From Streptomyces griseus (GTDB lineage Bacteria; Actinomycetota; Actinomycetes; Streptomycetales; Streptomycetaceae): DNA of 64,000 nucleotides. Shown in pieces: positions 6,555 to 14,868 of the stretch. The position numbers and the translations under genes were made by a program. Every line of letters starts with the position of its first letter. Positions within the stretch are counted from its first letter, which is position 1. The DNA is taken from contig NZ_UAVD01000028.1 of assembly GCF_900460065.1 (NCBI RefSeq), positions 310,001 through 374,000 on the forward strand, given 5' to 3'. The notes under the pieces are model-generated. The model was given only the letters and a program-made list of their open reading frames with translations, made no database searches and was not told where the DNA came from.

Positions 6555-8968
6555 TACTGGCAGGCCTCGCAGGACTCGGGGTTTTCCAGGGAGCAGGCGA
6601 TGGCGTCCGCGTCGGGCGCCGAAGCCTGTTGTACGGGAAGGGGGGCGGCGGCCGACGCCTGGCCGGACGCGGCACGGGCGATCCGGGTCGCCGGGCGCGA
6701 ACGCAGGTAGTACGTCGTCTTCAGCCCCTGCTTCCAGGCGTACGCGTACATCGAGGAGAGCTTGCCGATCGTCGGCGTCTCCAGGAACAGGTTGAGCGAC
6801 TGGCTCTGGTCCAGGAACGGCGTACGCGCCGCCGCCATGTCGATCAGACCGCGCTGCGGGATCTCCCACGCCGTGCGGTACAGCGCCCGCACGTCCTCGG
6901 GGATCCAGGCGAAGCCCTGCACGGATCCGCTGGCCTCGCGCAGCGCCTCACGGGTGCGGGCGTCCCACACGCCGAGCTTCTTCAGCTCGTCGACCAGGTA
7001 GGCGTTGACCTGGAGGAACTCGCCGCTGAGCGTCTCGCGCTTGAACAGGTTGGAGACCTGCGGCTCGATGCACTCGTACACACCGGCGATCGAGGCGATC
7101 GTCGCGGTCGGCGCGATGGCGAGCAGCAGCGAGTTGCGCATCCCCGTCTTCGCGACCCGGGCGCGCAGGGCGTCCCAGCGATCCGGCCAGTTCAGCTCGG
7201 TGGCGTAGTGGTCGGGGTGCAGCACCCCGCGCGCGGCACGCGTCTTGGACCACGCGGGCAGCGGGCCCGAGCGCTCGGCGAGGTCGCAGGACGCCTCGTA
7301 CGCGGCGAGCATGATCCGCTCGGAGATCTTCGTGGAGAGCGCGCGCGCCTCGGGCGAGTCGAACGGCAGCCGCAGCTGGAAGAAGACGTCCTGGAGGCCC
7401 ATCGCGCCCAGGCCGACCGGCCGCCAGCGGGAGTTGGAGTTCCCGGCCTGCTCGGTCGGGTAGAAGTTGATGTCGACGACCCGGTCCAGGAAGGTCACGG
7501 CCGTACGGACGGTGGAGTCCAGGCGGTCCCAGTCGATCGAGCCGTTCGCCACGAAGGCGCCCAGGTTGACCGAGCCCAGGTTGCAGACGGCCGTCTCGCC
7601 GTCGTCGGTGACCTCCAGGATCTCCGTGCACAGGTTCGACGAGTGCACGACCCGGCCCGGCTCGGCTGTCTGGTTGGCGGTCCGGTTGGAGGCGTCCTTG
7701 AACGTCATCCAGCCCTGGCCGGTCTGCGCGAGGGTCCGCATCATCCGGCCGTACAGCTCACGCGCCGGCATCGTCTTGCGGGCCAGGCCCTTGGCCTCGG
7801 CCGCGCGGTAGGCCGCGTCGAACGCGTCGCCCCACAGGTCGACCAGCTCGGGCACGTCCGCCGGGGAGAACAGCGACCACTCGGTGTCCGCGTCGACCCG
7901 GCGCATGAACTCGTCCGGGATCCAGTGCGCCAGGTTGAGGTTGTGCGTACGCCGCTGGTCCTCACCGGTGTTGTCGCGGAGCTCCAGGAACTCCTCGATG
8001 TCCGCGTGCCAGGTCTCCAGGTAGACCGCCGCCGCGCCCTTGCGCCGGCCGCCCTGGTTCACCGCCGCCACCGAGGCGTCCAGCGTCTTGAGGAACGGCA
8101 CGATGCCGTTGGAGTGCCCGTTGGTGCCCCGGATCAGCGAACCCCGGGCGCGGATGCGGGAGTACGACAGACCGATGCCGCCCGCGTGCTTGGAGAGCCG
8201 CGCCACCTGGTGGTAGCGGTCGTAGATCGAGTCCAGCTCGTCCTTCGGCGAGTCCAGCAGATAGCAGGAGGACATCTGCGGGTGCCGGGTGCCGGAGTTG
8301 AAGAGGGTGGGGGAGGAGGGGAGGTAGTCCAGCTTGCTCATCAGCCCGTAGAGCGCGGCGACCTCGTCCAGGGCCCGGACCGACTCGTCCTCGGCGAGGC
8401 CCGCGGCCACGCGCAGCATGAAGTGCTGCGGGGTCTCGATGACCTGCCGGGTGATCGGGTGGCGCAGCAGGTAGCGGCTGTGCAGCGTCCGCAGACCGAA
8501 GTAGCCGAAGCGGTCGTCGGCGCCGTCCGTCAGGGCCTGCCCGACGAGCTGGTCGAGCGCGGTCGCGTGAAGGGCGACGAACGCGGCGGTGCGGTCGGCG
8601 ATCAGACCCTCGCGGTGCCCGACGGCGACCGAGGCGGAGAAGGACGTCGCGCCCTGGCCGGCGGCCTCGTCCGCGATCGTCCGGGTCAGCAGCCGGGCGG
8701 CCAGCCGGGAGTACGCCGGGTCCTCGGAGATGAGCCCCGCGGCGGCCTCGGTGGCCAGCGAGCGCAGCTCGGCCTCGTCGGAGCGGGCGTTGCGTCCGCG
8801 CAGCGCGGCGGCGGCGACCCGTCCGGGGTCGGTGTCGGGAAGATCGACGGTGAGATCGGTCAGGGTCCGCAGCAGGGCGGTCCCGGGTCCGTCGTTCGGG
8901 GCTTTCCCGGCCGGGGTCGACTCGGCGGATTCGGTGGCTGAAACCGGATCGGCGGGCGCGATGGTCAC
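6554..8968 (-). CDS. nrdA: Class Ia ribonucleotide reductase alpha subunit NrdA
   Basis: Catalytic subunit of 804 residues that reduces NDPs to dNDPs. Active-site segments include SSCYLLDSPKDELDSIYD, HAGGIGLSYSRIRARGS, SSNLCTEILEV, AVCNLGSVNLGAF and ALLAIAPTATIASIAG-type sequence. The C-terminus ends in CEACQ, the redox pair that shuttles electrons from thioredoxin. I chose GTG 8968 because AGGGAA lies just upstream and the longer frame runs back through the riboswitch. An extra N-terminal region of about 90 residues holds an ATP-cone-like stretch. Expression should fall when AdoCbl is plentiful, when the class II enzyme encoded elsewhere can operate. Confidence 0.95.
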   Translation of the reverse strand: MTIAPADPVSATESAESTPAGKAPNDGPGTALLRTLTDLTVDLPDTDPGRVAAAALRGRNARSDEAELRSLATEAAAGLISEDPAYSRLAARLLTRTIADEAAGQGATSFSASVAVGHREGLIADRTAAFVALHATALDQLVGQALTDGADDRFGYFGLRTLHSRYLLRHPITRQVIETPQHFMLRVAAGLAEDESVRALDEVAALYGLMSKLDYLPSSPTLFNSGTRHPQMSSCYLLDSPKDELDSIYDRYHQVARLSKHAGGIGLSYSRIRARGSLIRGTNGHSNGIVPFLKTLDASVAAVNQGGRRKGAAAVYLETWHADIEEFLELRDNTGEDQRRTHNLNLAHWIPDEFMRRVDADTEWSLFSPADVPELVDLWGDAFDAAYRAAEAKGLARKTMPARELYGRMMRTLAQTGQGWMTFKDASNRTANQTAEPGRVVHSSNLCTEILEVTDDGETAVCNLGSVNLGAFVANGSIDWDRLDSTVRTAVTFLDRVVDINFYPTEQAGNSNSRWRPVGLGAMGLQDVFFQLRLPFDSPEARALSTKISERIMLAAYEASCDLAERSGPLPAWSKTRAARGVLHPDHYATELNWPDRWDALRARVAKTGMRNSLLLAIAPTATIASIAGVYECIEPQVSNLFKRETLSGEFLQVNAYLVDELKKLGVWDARTREALREASGSVQGFAWIPEDVRALYRTAWEIPQRGLIDMAAARTPFLDQSQSLNLFLETPTIGKLSSMYAYAWKQGLKTTYYLRSRPATRIARAASGQASAAAPLPVQQASAPDADAIACSLENPESCEACQ

Positions 8969-9089
8969 TGGGCTTTCCCTCGCTCGGCAGGGGCCGGCGG
9001 CAGCAGGGGAAGCCGGGCAGCGCGAAACCCTGGGCGGGGCAGCACCGCTGACGGCGTCCACCGGCCTATCCGCGAGGCCCGGACGTCTG

Positions 9090-9115
9090 GCGTCCGGTTC
9101 GGTCGAGCCGGACGC
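9090..9115 (-). promoter_or_regulatory. Expression-platform hairpin following the riboswitch
   Basis: An 8-bp perfect stem (GCGTCCGG / CCGGACGC) with a 10-nt loop starts on the last base of the P1 helix, so it abuts or competes with P1. This is a reasonable candidate for the switching or terminating element, but no T-run follows and the mechanism cannot be read from sequence. Confidence 0.5.
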
Positions 9116-9217
9116 GCTGTCGGCAGGTCTTCGGACTTGCGGGTGTGCAAAAGCGCACCGATCACACCGTTGCGGGACAGTTCCGGATTCGCACCGGATT
9201 CCCCTGCGGCGACAGCG
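9115..9217 (-). ncRNA. Adenosylcobalamin (B12) riboswitch aptamer of nrdAB
   Basis: Read on the minus strand, the leader contains GGGGAATCCGGTGCGAATCC, the conserved 5' half of cobalamin aptamers, then GCAACGGTG, and later the B12-box region AAGTCCGAAGACCTGCCGAC. The ends form a perfect 8-bp P1 helix (CGCTGTCG at 9210-9217 with CGACAGCG at 9115-9122). The leader lies about 150 bases upstream of the nrdA start. An AdoCbl riboswitch controlling nrdABS has been described in S. coelicolor, and this sequence matches that arrangement. Confidence 0.95.
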
Positions 9218-9223
9218 AGGTCG

Positions 9224-9251
9224 AGCATACATGTGGGGGCCGCCGGATGAA
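9224..9251 (-). promoter_or_regulatory. Candidate nrdAB promoter
   Basis: On the minus strand TTCATC (9251-9246) and TATGCT (9229-9224) are 16 bases apart. A start site about 7 bases downstream would fall at the first base of the riboswitch P1 helix. The -35-like element lies in the loop of the hairpin at 9229-9266. Inference only. Confidence 0.45.
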
Positions 9252-9266
9252 GCGGCCCCCACATGT
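9229..9266 (-). terminator. Long hairpin between the GNAT gene and the nrd riboswitch
   Basis: A perfect 15-bp inverted repeat (9229-9243 with 9252-9266, arms beginning ACATGTGGGGG) with an 8-nt loop. It lies 26 bases after the stop of the minus-strand GNAT gene and just before the nrd leader. The simplest role is termination of the upstream transcript, insulating the riboswitch. Confidence 0.75.
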
Positions 9267-9292
9267 TGTGTCGCGACGATTCCACAAGCCCC

Positions 9293-9802
9293 TCAGGAGG
9301 GCGCCCGCAGCTCCAGCCGGAAGGTCATGAGCCCCAGTCCCGGCACCGGTTCCCAGTCCCGTTCGGGGGTCCGGACGAAGCCGAGCCGACGGTAGATCCT
9401 ATGGGCCCCGAGCATGGCCGGCTGCGTCGACAGCACCAGCGCCACCACCCCGTCGGCGGACCGGGCGCGGTCGACGCACGCCCGTACGAGAGCCTCTCCC
9501 ACGCCCCGTCCGCGCCCCTCGCGGGCCACGGCCAGCATCCGGAACTCGGCCTCGTCCGGACCGGCGATGTCGCGCCACGGGGTGCCGGGTGCGGCATAGG
9601 TCACACCGCCGAGCACCGCCCCGTCCGCGTCGAGCGCGACGAGGACCTCGGCCTCGGCCGCGCGCTGTCCGACCGCTCGCAGTCGGTGCAGATACGGGTC
9701 CCGCGGGCCGTCCAGCAGCCCGTCGCCGAGATACGCCTCGGCGATGATCTCGCCGAGCGCGGCGTACTCGCCGGGCTCCACCGCCCTGATCGTCAGATCC
9801 AT
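9293..9802 (-). CDS. GNAT-family N-acetyltransferase
   Basis: Cytosolic protein of 169 residues with the GNAT acetyl-CoA-binding motif A visible as RMLAVAREGRGRGVGEALV (about residues 88-106), followed by RIYRRLGFVRTPERDW (motif B). The substrate is not predictable. The ATG lies 36 bases after the stop of the upstream lipoprotein gene on the same strand, so the two are probably co-transcribed. A 19-bp duplication spans that junction and supplies the GGGAG ribosome binding site of this gene. Confidence 0.85.
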   Translation of the reverse strand: MDLTIRAVEPGEYAALGEIIAEAYLGDGLLDGPRDPYLHRLRAVGQRAAEAEVLVALDADGAVLGGVTYAAPGTPWRDIAGPDEAEFRMLAVAREGRGRGVGEALVRACVDRARSADGVVALVLSTQPAMLGAHRIYRRLGFVRTPERDWEPVPGLGLMTFRLELRAPS

Positions 9803-9857
9803 CAGCCACTCGCTCCCACGTCGGGCACCTGCTCCACGTCAGCCACTCGCTCCCACG
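9802..9857. repeat. 19-bp direct repeat at the lipoprotein/GNAT junction
   Basis: TCAGCCACTCGCTCCCACG occurs at 9802-9820 and again at 9839-9857, a period of 37 bases. One copy holds the stop codon of the lipoprotein gene and the other the ribosome binding site next to the GNAT start. It looks like a local tandem duplication. Confidence 0.85.
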
Positions 9858-10519
9858 CCGTTGTCGGGCGCGCCGTCGCCCACCGGCGGCAGGTCGCCGC
9901 GCTCGACGGGCCGCCGCCCGGGGTCCCCGCCGGCCGGCGGCAGCACCTGGTCCAGCTCGTGGTCGTCGGCGAGGTGGGCGGCCCGCGCCGCCGACCGCAG
10001 GGTCGCCCGGTCCACCTCTTCGGGCGTCCCGCTCACGGTGACCACGAGGTCGCCCCGCTCCCGGGCGTACGCGTGGCCCGACTCCGTGGCCCGGTACCAC
10101 TGCTCGCCGTCCCGCTCGCACGTCACCACGGGGTCCTGGGCGCTCCCGGACGCGGGCCCGTCCGTGCAGTCCGCGTCGGCGTGCGGGAGGCGCTCCACCC
10201 GCAGCTGGATCTGTCCGCCGTCGGGCGCGGTGTAGACGCTGCCGAACCCGTCGTCGCCGATCACCCCGACCGACTGGCGGGCCAGGGCGTACCCTCGGAC
10301 CTCGGTCACCCAGACGTGCTCGGTGACGGTCTGCGCGGCCGCCGCCCGCGCCTCCAGCTCCGCCCGGTCGGGCGGCGGGGTCGCCGAGGCGCTCCGGGCC
10401 GCCGCGCGCGTGCCGGTCGCCACCTCGGTGCCGCAGCCCGCCACCGCCGCCAGGCCGAGCGCCAGTGCCAGGGTCGTGAGTACGGGACGGAGCCGGAGCG
10501 GCCGGGGTCGCGATGTCAT
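9839..10519 (-). CDS. Putative lipoprotein, unknown function
   Basis: Protein of 226 residues with an N-terminal signal ending in a lipobox (LAAVAGCG, cysteine near residue 29), so it should be lipid-anchored on the outer face of the membrane. The mature part has a GQIQLRVERLPHADADC segment and two further cysteines (in DADCTDG and VVTCERDG) that could pair. The C-terminal 40 residues are Pro/Gly/Asp-rich. ATG 10519 follows AAAGGATG at good spacing. No domain recognised. It precedes the GNAT gene on the same strand. Confidence 0.8.
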   Translation of the reverse strand: MTSRPRPLRLRPVLTTLALALGLAAVAGCGTEVATGTRAAARSASATPPPDRAELEARAAAAQTVTEHVWVTEVRGYALARQSVGVIGDDGFGSVYTAPDGGQIQLRVERLPHADADCTDGPASGSAQDPVVTCERDGEQWYRATESGHAYARERGDLVVTVSGTPEEVDRATLRSAARAAHLADDHELDQVLPPAGGDPGRRPVERGDLPPVGDGAPDNGVGASG

Positions 10520-10652
10520 GGGCACATCCTTTCGTACGGTGAGGGCCCCGCGCACCGTGAACGCGAGCGGCGCCCGGGCGCGGGCGGGAGCGCGAGACGG
10601 GCCGCCGCGCCCCCGGAGGGGACACGGCGGCCCGATCGGCCCGTGCGGTGCC

Positions 10653-10856
10653 TCAGCAGCAGCGGAAGCCCTCGCGGGGATCCGCCTCGCGGGCGTCCGT
10701 ACGGCTGCGCTCGAAGGCGCGACGGCTCATCACCGGCGCGTCCGGATCGTGGGTCCGCGCGTGCGCCACATAGCGGTCGTACGTGGACTCGCCGGTCAGC
10801 TCACGGACGTACCAGCGGATCCTCCCCGCCACCCGTCGCACGTCCGCGACCGTCAT
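10653..10856 (-). CDS. YbdD/YjiX-family small protein
   Basis: A 67-residue basic protein with the family signature: an N-terminal helix RIRWYVRELTGESTYDRYVAH, then a C-terminal GFRCC. Proteins of this family are almost always encoded next to CstA-type transporters and in E. coli are needed for pyruvate uptake by the transporter. The ATG overlaps the cstA stop (ATGA), so the two are coupled. The terminal CC is intact. Confidence 0.9.
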   Translation of the reverse strand: MTVADVRRVAGRIRWYVRELTGESTYDRYVAHARTHDPDAPVMSRRAFERSRTDAREADPREGFRCC

Positions 10857-13078
10857 GTCCGGCTCCCCGTCTCCGCCGCCTCCTTGCGGATGCCGCCCTC
10901 GGGACCGACGCCGGCGGCGGCCAGCTCGGCCTTCTCCTCCTTGGTCGCGAAAAGCGAGGCCGGGGCGACGAGCTTGGACTCGACGTACGGCGTCTCGTGG
11001 AGCTTCACGCTCTCCGGATCCCGGATGGCCTTGTAGCAGACCCGCCCGGCGTCCACGAGCACCACGATGATGAGGAGCGCGAAGAGGGCGCTCAGCACCC
11101 CGTCGACGGTGGAGTTGGTGACGACGGTGCGCATGTCGTCCATCGACTTGGCCGGCGCCAGCACCTCGCCCGCGTCGATGCCGGCCTGGTACTTGTCGCG
11201 CTGGGCGAAGAAGCCGACCTTCACGTCGTCGGAGAAGATCTTCTGCCAGCTCGCGGTGAGGGTGACCGCGACGTCCCAGGCGAGCGGGACCGCGGTGACC
11301 CACGCCCACTTCAGGCGGCCGGACTTGACGAGCAGGGTGGTGCAGACGGCGAGCGCGACGGCCGCCAGCAACTGGTTGGCGATGCCGAAGAGGGGGAACA
11401 GCTGGTTGATGCCGCCCAGCGGGTCGTGCACGCCGACCCAGAGGAAGTAGCCCCAGCCGCCGACCACGACGGCACTGGCGAACCAGACGCCCGGCTTCCA
11501 GCTGACCTCGCGGAACGGCTTGTAGACGTTGCCCAGCATGTCCTGGAGCATGAAGCGCCCGACCCGGGTGCCGGCGTCCACGGTGGTGAGGATGAAGAGT
11601 GCCTCGAACATGATGGCGAAGTGGTACCAGAACGCCTTCATCGCGGTCCCGCCGACCACCGCGGAGAAGATCTCCGCCATACCGAGCGCGAAGGTGGGCG
11701 CGCCGCCGGTCCGGGAGAGCAGGCTCGCCTCTTCCACGTCCTTGGCGGCCTGGGCCAGCGCGTCCGGGGTGATGGTGAAGCCGAAGTTGGCCACGGCCTG
11801 GGAGGCCGACTGGACGCTGTCGCCGATCACCCCGACGGGTGCGTTGATGGCGAAGTAGAGGCCGGGGTCGATGATCGAGGCGGCGATCATCGCCATGATC
11901 GCCACGAACGACTCGACCAGCATGGCGCCGTAGCCGATCATCCGGATCTGCGTCTCCTTCTGGACCATCTTCGGCGTGGTGCCGGAGGAGACCAGGGAGT
12001 GGAAGCCGGAGAGCGCGCCGCAGGCGATGGTGATGAAGACGAACGGGAACATCGAGCCGGCGAAGACCGGGCCCGAGCCGCTGGAGGCGAAGTCGGTGAC
12101 CGCGGGCATCTTCAGGGTCGGCATCGCGATGACCACGCCCAGCGCCAGCAGCGCGATGGTGCCGACCTTCATGAAGGTGGAGAGGTAGTCGCGCGGGGCC
12201 AGCAGCAGCCACACGGGCAGCACGGAGGCGAAGAACCCGTACACGATCATCCAGATGACCAGCGTGCCCGGCTCCAGCGTGAAGAAGTCCGCCCACGAGG
12301 ACTCGGCGACCCAGCCGCCCGCGACGATCGCGAGGAGCAGCAGCGCGACGCCGATGAAGGAGACCTCGCTGACCTTCCCGGGCCGCAGGGTGCGCAGATA
12401 GACGCCCATGAAGAGGGCGATCGGGATCGTCATGCCGATGGAGAAGACGCCCCACGGCGAGTGCGCGAGCGCGTTCACGATGACCAGCGCGAGAACCGCG
12501 AGCAGGATGATCATGATGATGAAGACCGCGATCAGGGCGGCGATCCCGCCGACCGGGCCTATCTCGTCGCGCGCCATCTGGCCGAGCGAACGGCCGTTGC
12601 GGCGGGTGGAGAAGAACAGCGTCACCATGTCCTGGACGGCGCCGGCGAAGATGACGCCGACGACGAGCCAGATCGTGCCCGGCAGATACCCCATCTGCGC
12701 GGCGAGCACCGGGCCGACCAGGGGCCCCGCCCCCGCGATGGCGGCGAAGTGGTGGCCGAACAGGACCCGGCGGTCGGTGGGGTGGAAGTCGACGCCGTTG
12801 TCCAGCTGTTCGGCGGGGGTCGCGCGGTTCTTGTCGGCCTTCAGGACCCGGTTGGCGATGAACCGGGAGTAGAAGCGGTACGCGATGGCGTACGAGCCGA
12901 GGGCCGCTGCCAGCATCCAGGCGGCGGAGACCTCCTCACCCCGCGAGAGCGCGAGGGTGGCCCAGCCGATGGCGCCGACCAGGGCGACCAGGCTCCAGAC
13001 CACGACGGATCTGGGGGAGATGCCCCGTTTCCCCGGCACCTGTGATGCCGATGGTGCTGGTGTGGGCGTTTTCGCCAT
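10853..13078 (-). CDS. cstA: Carbon starvation protein CstA (pyruvate/peptide transporter)
   Basis: Large polytopic membrane protein of 741 residues. Diagnostic segments are GHHFAAIAGAGPLVGPVLAAQMGYLPGTIW-type sequence near residues 108-137, MVTLFFSTRRNGRSLGQMARDEIG, and a long series of hydrophobic helices. E. coli homologues import pyruvate or peptides during carbon limitation. The partner YbdD-like gene follows with a four-base overlap. The N-terminus (TPTPAPSASQVPGKRGISPR) is an extended cytosolic tail. Promoter elements could not be assigned. Confidence 0.93.
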   Translation of the reverse strand: MAKTPTPAPSASQVPGKRGISPRSVVVWSLVALVGAIGWATLALSRGEEVSAAWMLAAALGSYAIAYRFYSRFIANRVLKADKNRATPAEQLDNGVDFHPTDRRVLFGHHFAAIAGAGPLVGPVLAAQMGYLPGTIWLVVGVIFAGAVQDMVTLFFSTRRNGRSLGQMARDEIGPVGGIAALIAVFIIMIILLAVLALVIVNALAHSPWGVFSIGMTIPIALFMGVYLRTLRPGKVSEVSFIGVALLLLAIVAGGWVAESSWADFFTLEPGTLVIWMIVYGFFASVLPVWLLLAPRDYLSTFMKVGTIALLALGVVIAMPTLKMPAVTDFASSGSGPVFAGSMFPFVFITIACGALSGFHSLVSSGTTPKMVQKETQIRMIGYGAMLVESFVAIMAMIAASIIDPGLYFAINAPVGVIGDSVQSASQAVANFGFTITPDALAQAAKDVEEASLLSRTGGAPTFALGMAEIFSAVVGGTAMKAFWYHFAIMFEALFILTTVDAGTRVGRFMLQDMLGNVYKPFREVSWKPGVWFASAVVVGGWGYFLWVGVHDPLGGINQLFPLFGIANQLLAAVALAVCTTLLVKSGRLKWAWVTAVPLAWDVAVTLTASWQKIFSDDVKVGFFAQRDKYQAGIDAGEVLAPAKSMDDMRTVVTNSTVDGVLSALFALLIIVVLVDAGRVCYKAIRDPESVKLHETPYVESKLVAPASLFATKEEKAELAAAGVGPEGGIRKEAAETGSRT

Positions 13079-13250
13079 GTGGTGACTCCGTCCCCTCGCT
13101 GATCACCGGTGCAATGGGCAGGAAATCTAGGGGACGCGTCCGCCCAGCGTCACCCCCTGTCCGCATTGCGGTCCGGCAACGGTGATGTATCGCAACGGGA
13201 CACGGGTCCGGCGCCGATTCGGTTCACCCCGGTCGTGACCGGTCCGGGAC

Positions 13251-13329
13251 GGTCCGACGCCCGGTCGGACCGGGCGGCGCGGAGGGGGTCCGAGCCCGGT
13301 CGGACCCGTCGGCGCGGAAGGGGCCCGCG
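13251..13329. repeat. 35-bp imperfect tandem repeat carrying two hairpins
   Basis: Two imperfect units (13260-13294 and 13295-13329) both start CCCGGTCGGACC. Each right arm pairs with an upstream GGTCCGA(C), giving two small stem-loops (13251-13258 with 13264-13271, and 13287-13293 with 13300-13306). The array lies about 40 bases downstream of the stop of the minus-strand regulator, so it may act as a double terminator. Confidence 0.6.
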
Positions 13330-13369
13330 CGCGGTGGGCCCGCCGGTACGGGGTCGGGCTCGCGCCCGG

Positions 13370-14362
13370 TCAGATCCAGCCCAGGCGGGCCGCCTCCGCG
13401 CCCGCCTGGAACCTGCTGCGCGCCTGCATCCGGGCCGTCAGCTCCGCGTTCATCCGGCGCACCGTGCGCAGGGACACCCCCAGTCTGCGGGCGGCCGTCG
13501 CGTCCGTGTGCCCCTTCGCGAGCAGGGACAGCAACTCGTCCTCCTGCGGGGTCAGCCCGTTGCCGTCGCGGCGGGGAGCCGAGCCGAGCGGGGTGGCGGC
13601 GGCCCACAGCTGCTCGAACAGGAGCCTGGCCACCGCGACGGCCCCCTTGCTCCGCAACTCCAGCGCACCCGCCCGGCCGTCGTCGGGGTCCAGCGGCACC
13701 AGGGCCACCTCCGCGTCGACCACGACCATGACCAGCGGCAGGGTGGGCAGCGTACGGCTCTCCGCGCCGAGCAGGCCCAGCCGGTTCACGTAGCGCAGGG
13801 TCGACGGATCGTTGCGGAAGCTGTCCTGATAGATGCTGCGGAGCCGCACACCGCGCTCCAACGCCCGCCGGTCCAGCGGCCCGCTGGCCTCCAGGGTGTC
13901 CGGGGACTGCGCGCCGCCGGGCAGCAGGGAGAGGCACTCCGTCCGGGCCAGTTCGGCCAGTTCGGTCAGCCGCTCGCGCACCGCGTCGAGCCCCTCCAGC
14001 CGTTTGATGACGTCGAAGCCGCCGCCCGCGCGCCGCCCCCGGTCCGTCGTGAGGGCCGACATCGCGTCCCGCGCGACCTCAAGTCCTCTTTGCTGCCGGG
14101 CCAGTTCGGCCTCCCGGCGGGAGAGGAGGAACGGCAGGCTGGCGGCCGGGTCCAGTGCGCGGAAGACCGGCGGGCCCTGCTCCGTACCGCGAGGGCCGTC
14201 GTCCAGCAGACACAGCTCGGCCAGTTGGTCCAGAGCCCGGCGCACATCGTCCTCGCTCCGCCCGAGCCGCGCCACGATCTCGTCCAGCCGCAGCTCCGGC
14301 TCCTCCAGAACGAGCCGGTACACCAGCTCCGTCCGTGCGTCCAGCCCCAGTACCTCTAACAT
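13370..14362 (-). CDS. TrmB-like/LuxR-type transcriptional regulator
   Basis: Protein of 330 residues with two DNA-binding-type modules. An N-terminal winged-helix of the TrmB kind (LDARTELVYRLVLEEPELRLDEIVARLGRSEDDVRRALDQL) is followed by a mid domain with a phospholipase-D/TrmB-sensor-like layout. The C-terminal LuxR-type helix-turn-helix is LTPQEDELLSLLAKGHTDATAARRLGVSLRTVRRM, near residues 270-305. ATG 14362 follows GGGGGAG. It is transcribed away from the glycan cluster that begins to its right, across a 500-base gap, so it is a plausible regulator of that cluster. No receiver or ATPase domain is present. Confidence 0.85.
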   Translation of the reverse strand: MLEVLGLDARTELVYRLVLEEPELRLDEIVARLGRSEDDVRRALDQLAELCLLDDGPRGTEQGPPVFRALDPAASLPFLLSRREAELARQQRGLEVARDAMSALTTDRGRRAGGGFDVIKRLEGLDAVRERLTELAELARTECLSLLPGGAQSPDTLEASGPLDRRALERGVRLRSIYQDSFRNDPSTLRYVNRLGLLGAESRTLPTLPLVMVVVDAEVALVPLDPDDGRAGALELRSKGAVAVARLLFEQLWAAATPLGSAPRRDGNGLTPQEDELLSLLAKGHTDATAARRLGVSLRTVRRMNAELTARMQARSRFQAGAEAARLGWI

Positions 14363-14454
14363 CCCTGGCTCCCCCGCAGATGTCACGCCGTCCCCGCACT
14401 TCCGTACGGGACGCCACTTCAGCACCGGGCGCGAGTGTAGGGCCGACGGGTTGT

Positions 14455-14470
14455 GAAGGTATAGACCAGG
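14455..14470. promoter_or_regulatory. Weak DasR-type (dre) operator candidate
   Basis: The core GGTATAGACCA at 14458-14468 is identical over 11 bases to the core of the dre in front of nagB at 33595-33605. The flanks match the consensus poorly (10 of 16 positions). It lies about 95 bases upstream of the TrmB/LuxR gene start and 400 bases upstream of the glycan cluster. Confidence 0.4.
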
Positions 14471-14762
14471 TCCACGGGATGGATGGACCCCGAAAGACCC
14501 CGCATGGCCGGAAAAGCCGAGGCCCCCGACGGTCGCTACGGCCGCCGGGTGCCGGTGCGCATGGCCGCAAGGTGTCTGGCAGTTGCCTGCCACCACCGCA
14601 TCGTCCCTGGCAGCGGGCCCCGTACGGCGGCCCGCGGAGCTGGCACCCTGCTGCCCCGCAACTCCCGGCCACCCGGAGACCGTGGCCTCCGGGCAGGCGA
14701 TGGCGACAGGATCAGGCCGTCACAAGGCATTCACACACCGCTACATTCTCGAGGAGTTCCCG

Positions 14763-14846
14763 ATGCGCGCGTTCCGTTCCCCGACCCGCCGCCCCTCCCC
14801 GGCCGTCCTCGCCGCCACGGGCCGGCAGGGCTTCTCCTGGGGGTGA
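14763..14846 (+). CDS. Possible 27-residue leader peptide or small protein
   Basis: A short ORF (MRAFRSPTRRPSPAVLAAT...) with a good ribosome binding site, GAGGAG, 6 bases before its ATG and mostly G/C third positions. It ends 22 bases before the most likely start of the next ORF. It could be a leader ORF of the glycan cluster, or the true N-terminus of the next gene displaced by a frameshift, because both frames look coding. Confidence 0.35.
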   Translation: MRAFRSPTRRPSPAVLAATGRQGFSWG

Positions 14847-14868
14847 CCCGGGCGGACGGGACGCCTCC

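Larger units (their letters stand above)
14363..14868. promoter_or_regulatory. Control region between the regulator and the glycan cluster
   Basis: A 506-base gap with a DasR-operator-like core at 14455-14470 and a possible 27-codon ORF at 14763. Weak promoter-like hexamers GTCACA (14719-14724) and TACATT (14742-14747) have 17-base spacing, but they sit so close to that ORF's start that I do not trust them. Everything else is unassigned GC-rich DNA. Confidence 0.4.

Noticed and set aside
9263..13045. Very long plus-strand ORF (about 1260 codons) opposite cstA and its neighbours
   Set aside because: Its sequence is the low-complexity Arg/Gly/Asp-rich pattern of an antisense frame, and cstA, YbdD, the lipoprotein and GNAT on the minus strand are convincing.
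14719..14747. Promoter pair upstream of the micro-ORF
   Set aside because: The predicted start site would fall inside the ribosome binding site of the ORF at 14763, so it would not give a normal leader.
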